15,857 nucleotides of DNA. Source: an uncultured Rubrobacteraceae bacterium. Lineage in GTDB: Bacteria > Actinomycetota > Rubrobacteria > Rubrobacterales > Rubrobacteraceae. Positions 15,113 to 15,857 of the stretch are shown here, piece by piece. The notes under the pieces were generated by a model. That model did not search any database, was not told where the DNA came from, and saw only the letters and a list, made by a program, of their open reading frames with translations. The stretch's first letter is position 1; every line of letters starts with the position of its first letter. The stretch lies in assembly GCA_902805985.1 (NCBI GenBank), contig CADCUW010000299.1, positions 1 to 15,857 on the forward strand, in the 5' to 3' direction. A program made the translations under genes and the position numbers.

Positions 15113-15718
15113 ATGGTCGAAGGATTTTTCTCCAGAGGTTTCAGGGGCCGCCGCAGAGACCAAGACCCGGCGCTGCCCCCGGGCCAGTACCTGGAGGACG
15201 GCTTCCCGGTCCTCTCCGCGGGCCCTACTCCCCACACGCCTCTGGAGAGTTGGGATTTCTCCGTTGTGGGCGAGGTGGACGAGCCGAAGAGGTGGACCTG
15301 GGTGGAGTTCCGCGCGCTGCCCTCAGAAGATATCACCACCGACATCCACTGCGTCACCAAGTGGTCGAAGTTCGGCACCCGCTGGGAGGGCGTCTCGGTG
15401 GACACCCTGCTCGAGGGCATGGAGACGTCCGCCGAGTACCTCACGGCCTACTGCGACGGCGACTACACGACCAACCTGCCGCTGGAGGAGGTAACCGGCG
15501 GCAAGGCGTGGGTAGCCTTCGCCTACGACGGGGAGCCCCTGGAGCCCGAGCACGGCGGCCCGGCCCGTCTTCTGGTGCCGCACCTGTACTTCTGGAAGAG
15601 CGCCAAGTGGGTCAGGGGCCTCAGGCTCACGCCCGAGGACGAGCCCGGCTTCTGGGAGTCCCTGGGCTACCACAACCACGCGGACCCCTGGATGGAGCAG
15701 CGCTACTGGGGAGACTAG
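15113..15718 (+). CDS. Sulfite-oxidase-like molybdopterin-dependent oxidoreductase
   Basis: Seen: 201 residues, ATG with GGAGG eight nt upstream. It belongs to the Oxidored_molyb (YedY/MsrP, sulfite oxidase) fold: PLESWDFSVVGEVDEPKRWT and WVEFRALPSEDITTDIHCVT (the Cys of HCVTKWSKFGTRWEGV is the expected molybdenum thiolate ligand). These are followed by DGDYTTNLPLEEVTGGKAWV, AFAYDGEPLEPEHGGPARLL, VPHLYFWKSAKWVRGLRL, and a C-terminal GFWESLGYHNHADPW. The N-terminus is short, with no twin-arginine signal (RGRRRD is basic but no hydrophobic stretch follows), so it is probably cytoplasmic, unlike MsrP. Family knowledge: cofactor is mononuclear molybdopterin; the substrates of these short actinobacterial members are mostly undetermined. 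The next gene, a flavin reductase, begins 4 nt after its stop and is the likely electron partner. Confidence 0.9.
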   Translation: MVEGFFSRGFRGRRRDQDPALPPGQYLEDGFPVLSAGPTPHTPLESWDFSVVGEVDEPKRWTWVEFRALPSEDITTDIHCVTKWSKFGTRWEGVSVDTLLEGMETSAEYLTAYCDGDYTTNLPLEEVTGGKAWVAFAYDGEPLEPEHGGPARLLVPHLYFWKSAKWVRGLRLTPEDEPGFWESLGYHNHADPWMEQRYWGD

Positions 15719-15722
15719 TAGG

Positions 15723-15857
15723 GTGGCAGTGCGGCTGCACAGGACGGTGTGGCGCCTGGCCGAGGTGGTAGACGTGGTACGGGAGACCCCGAGGACGAAA
15801 AGCCTCGTGCTAGAGGTTCCCGGGTGGGAGGGCCACAGGGCGGGCCAGCACGTCGAC
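15723..15857 (+). CDS. Ferredoxin-reductase-like flavoprotein, 5' part only
   Basis: Seen: 45 codons from GTG 15723-15725 to the window edge; GGAG lies about 9 nt upstream in the end of the preceding gene. WRLAEVVDVVRETPRTKSLV then LEVPGWEGHRAGQHVD is the first beta-barrel stretch of FAD-binding ferredoxin-NADP-reductase-type proteins, where 'AGQ-vd' leads to the FAD motif RxYS outside the window. Four-nt spacing from the molybdenum enzyme gene indicates one transcript, and reductases of this type often pair with sulfite-oxidase-like proteins. Whether a ferredoxin domain follows cannot be seen. Confidence 0.75.
   Translation, partial: MAVRLHRTVWRLAEVVDVVRETPRTKSLVLEVPGWEGHRAGQHVD

Noticed and set aside
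14816..15444. Two overlapping minus-strand frames (14816-15235 and 15061-15444)
   Set aside because: No motifs, no ribosome sites, and they lie largely opposite the well-supported molybdenum enzyme gene.
1..15857. CRISPR arrays, insertion sequences, rRNA or integration sites
   Set aside because: Read through for spaced repeats, transposase motifs and terminal repeats; none seen.

Overview
The window looks like chromosome of a high-GC actinobacterium, most likely Rubrobacter or a close deep-branching relative. This rests on very high GC, frequent GTG and TTG starts, 4-bp GTGA/ATGA gene overlaps, and the flavour of the proteins. It is an inference, not a database result. Nearly everything before position 13.9 kb is on the minus strand; the genes after it are mostly on the plus strand.

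(1) Positions 1-1709, minus: a three-gene module made of an XRE-HTH/cupin regulator, a thioredoxin-reductase-like FAD oxidoreductase and a class I SAM methyltransferase (cut by the window edge). The regulator carries one frameshift. The oxidoreductase is badly broken (in-frame stop, at least two frameshifts, internal deletion). Only the methyltransferase part that is visible looks intact.

(2) Positions 2018-10762, minus: an intact de novo pyrimidine operon, promoter - PyrR-binding leader - pyrR - pyrB - pyrC - carA - carB - pyrK - pyrD. It takes glutamine, bicarbonate and ATP through carbamoyl phosphate, carbamoyl aspartate and dihydroorotate to orotate. The gene order is that of Bacillus, with an NAD-linked class 1B dihydroorotate dehydrogenase (PyrD+PyrK), but pyrF and pyrE do not follow. 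Six of the seven start codons are not ATG and every junction overlaps or nearly abuts. The leader has a good -35/-10 pair and a PyrR-type hairpin whose 3' arm contains the pyrR Shine-Dalgarno, pointing to translational repression when UMP is plentiful.

(3) Positions 10809-13869, minus: a four-gene cluster of an alpha/beta-hydrolase-fold protein, a small membrane protein, a TspO-like membrane protein and an ATP10/thioredoxin-like protein. It is coupled by 4-bp overlaps and faces a divergent MarR regulator across a 104-bp AT-rich control region with a 16-bp tandem repeat. The cluster is damaged: an in-frame amber codon in the small membrane gene, two frameshifts in the last gene, and loss of the expected active-site His in the hydrolase.

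(4) Positions 13974-15857: MarR gene (+), a lone LuxR-type HTH fragment (-), a 318-bp gene-free stretch with a perfect 13-bp-stem hairpin, then a sulfite-oxidase-like molybdenum enzyme (+) followed at once by the start of a ferredoxin/flavodoxin-reductase-like gene that runs off the window.

The striking large-scale pattern is that lesions are absent from about 8.7 kb of pyrimidine genes but abundant in the accessory modules on both sides. I found no tRNA, rRNA, CRISPR array or insertion sequence. The best candidate for a poorly described system is the MarR-facing hydrolase/membrane cluster.
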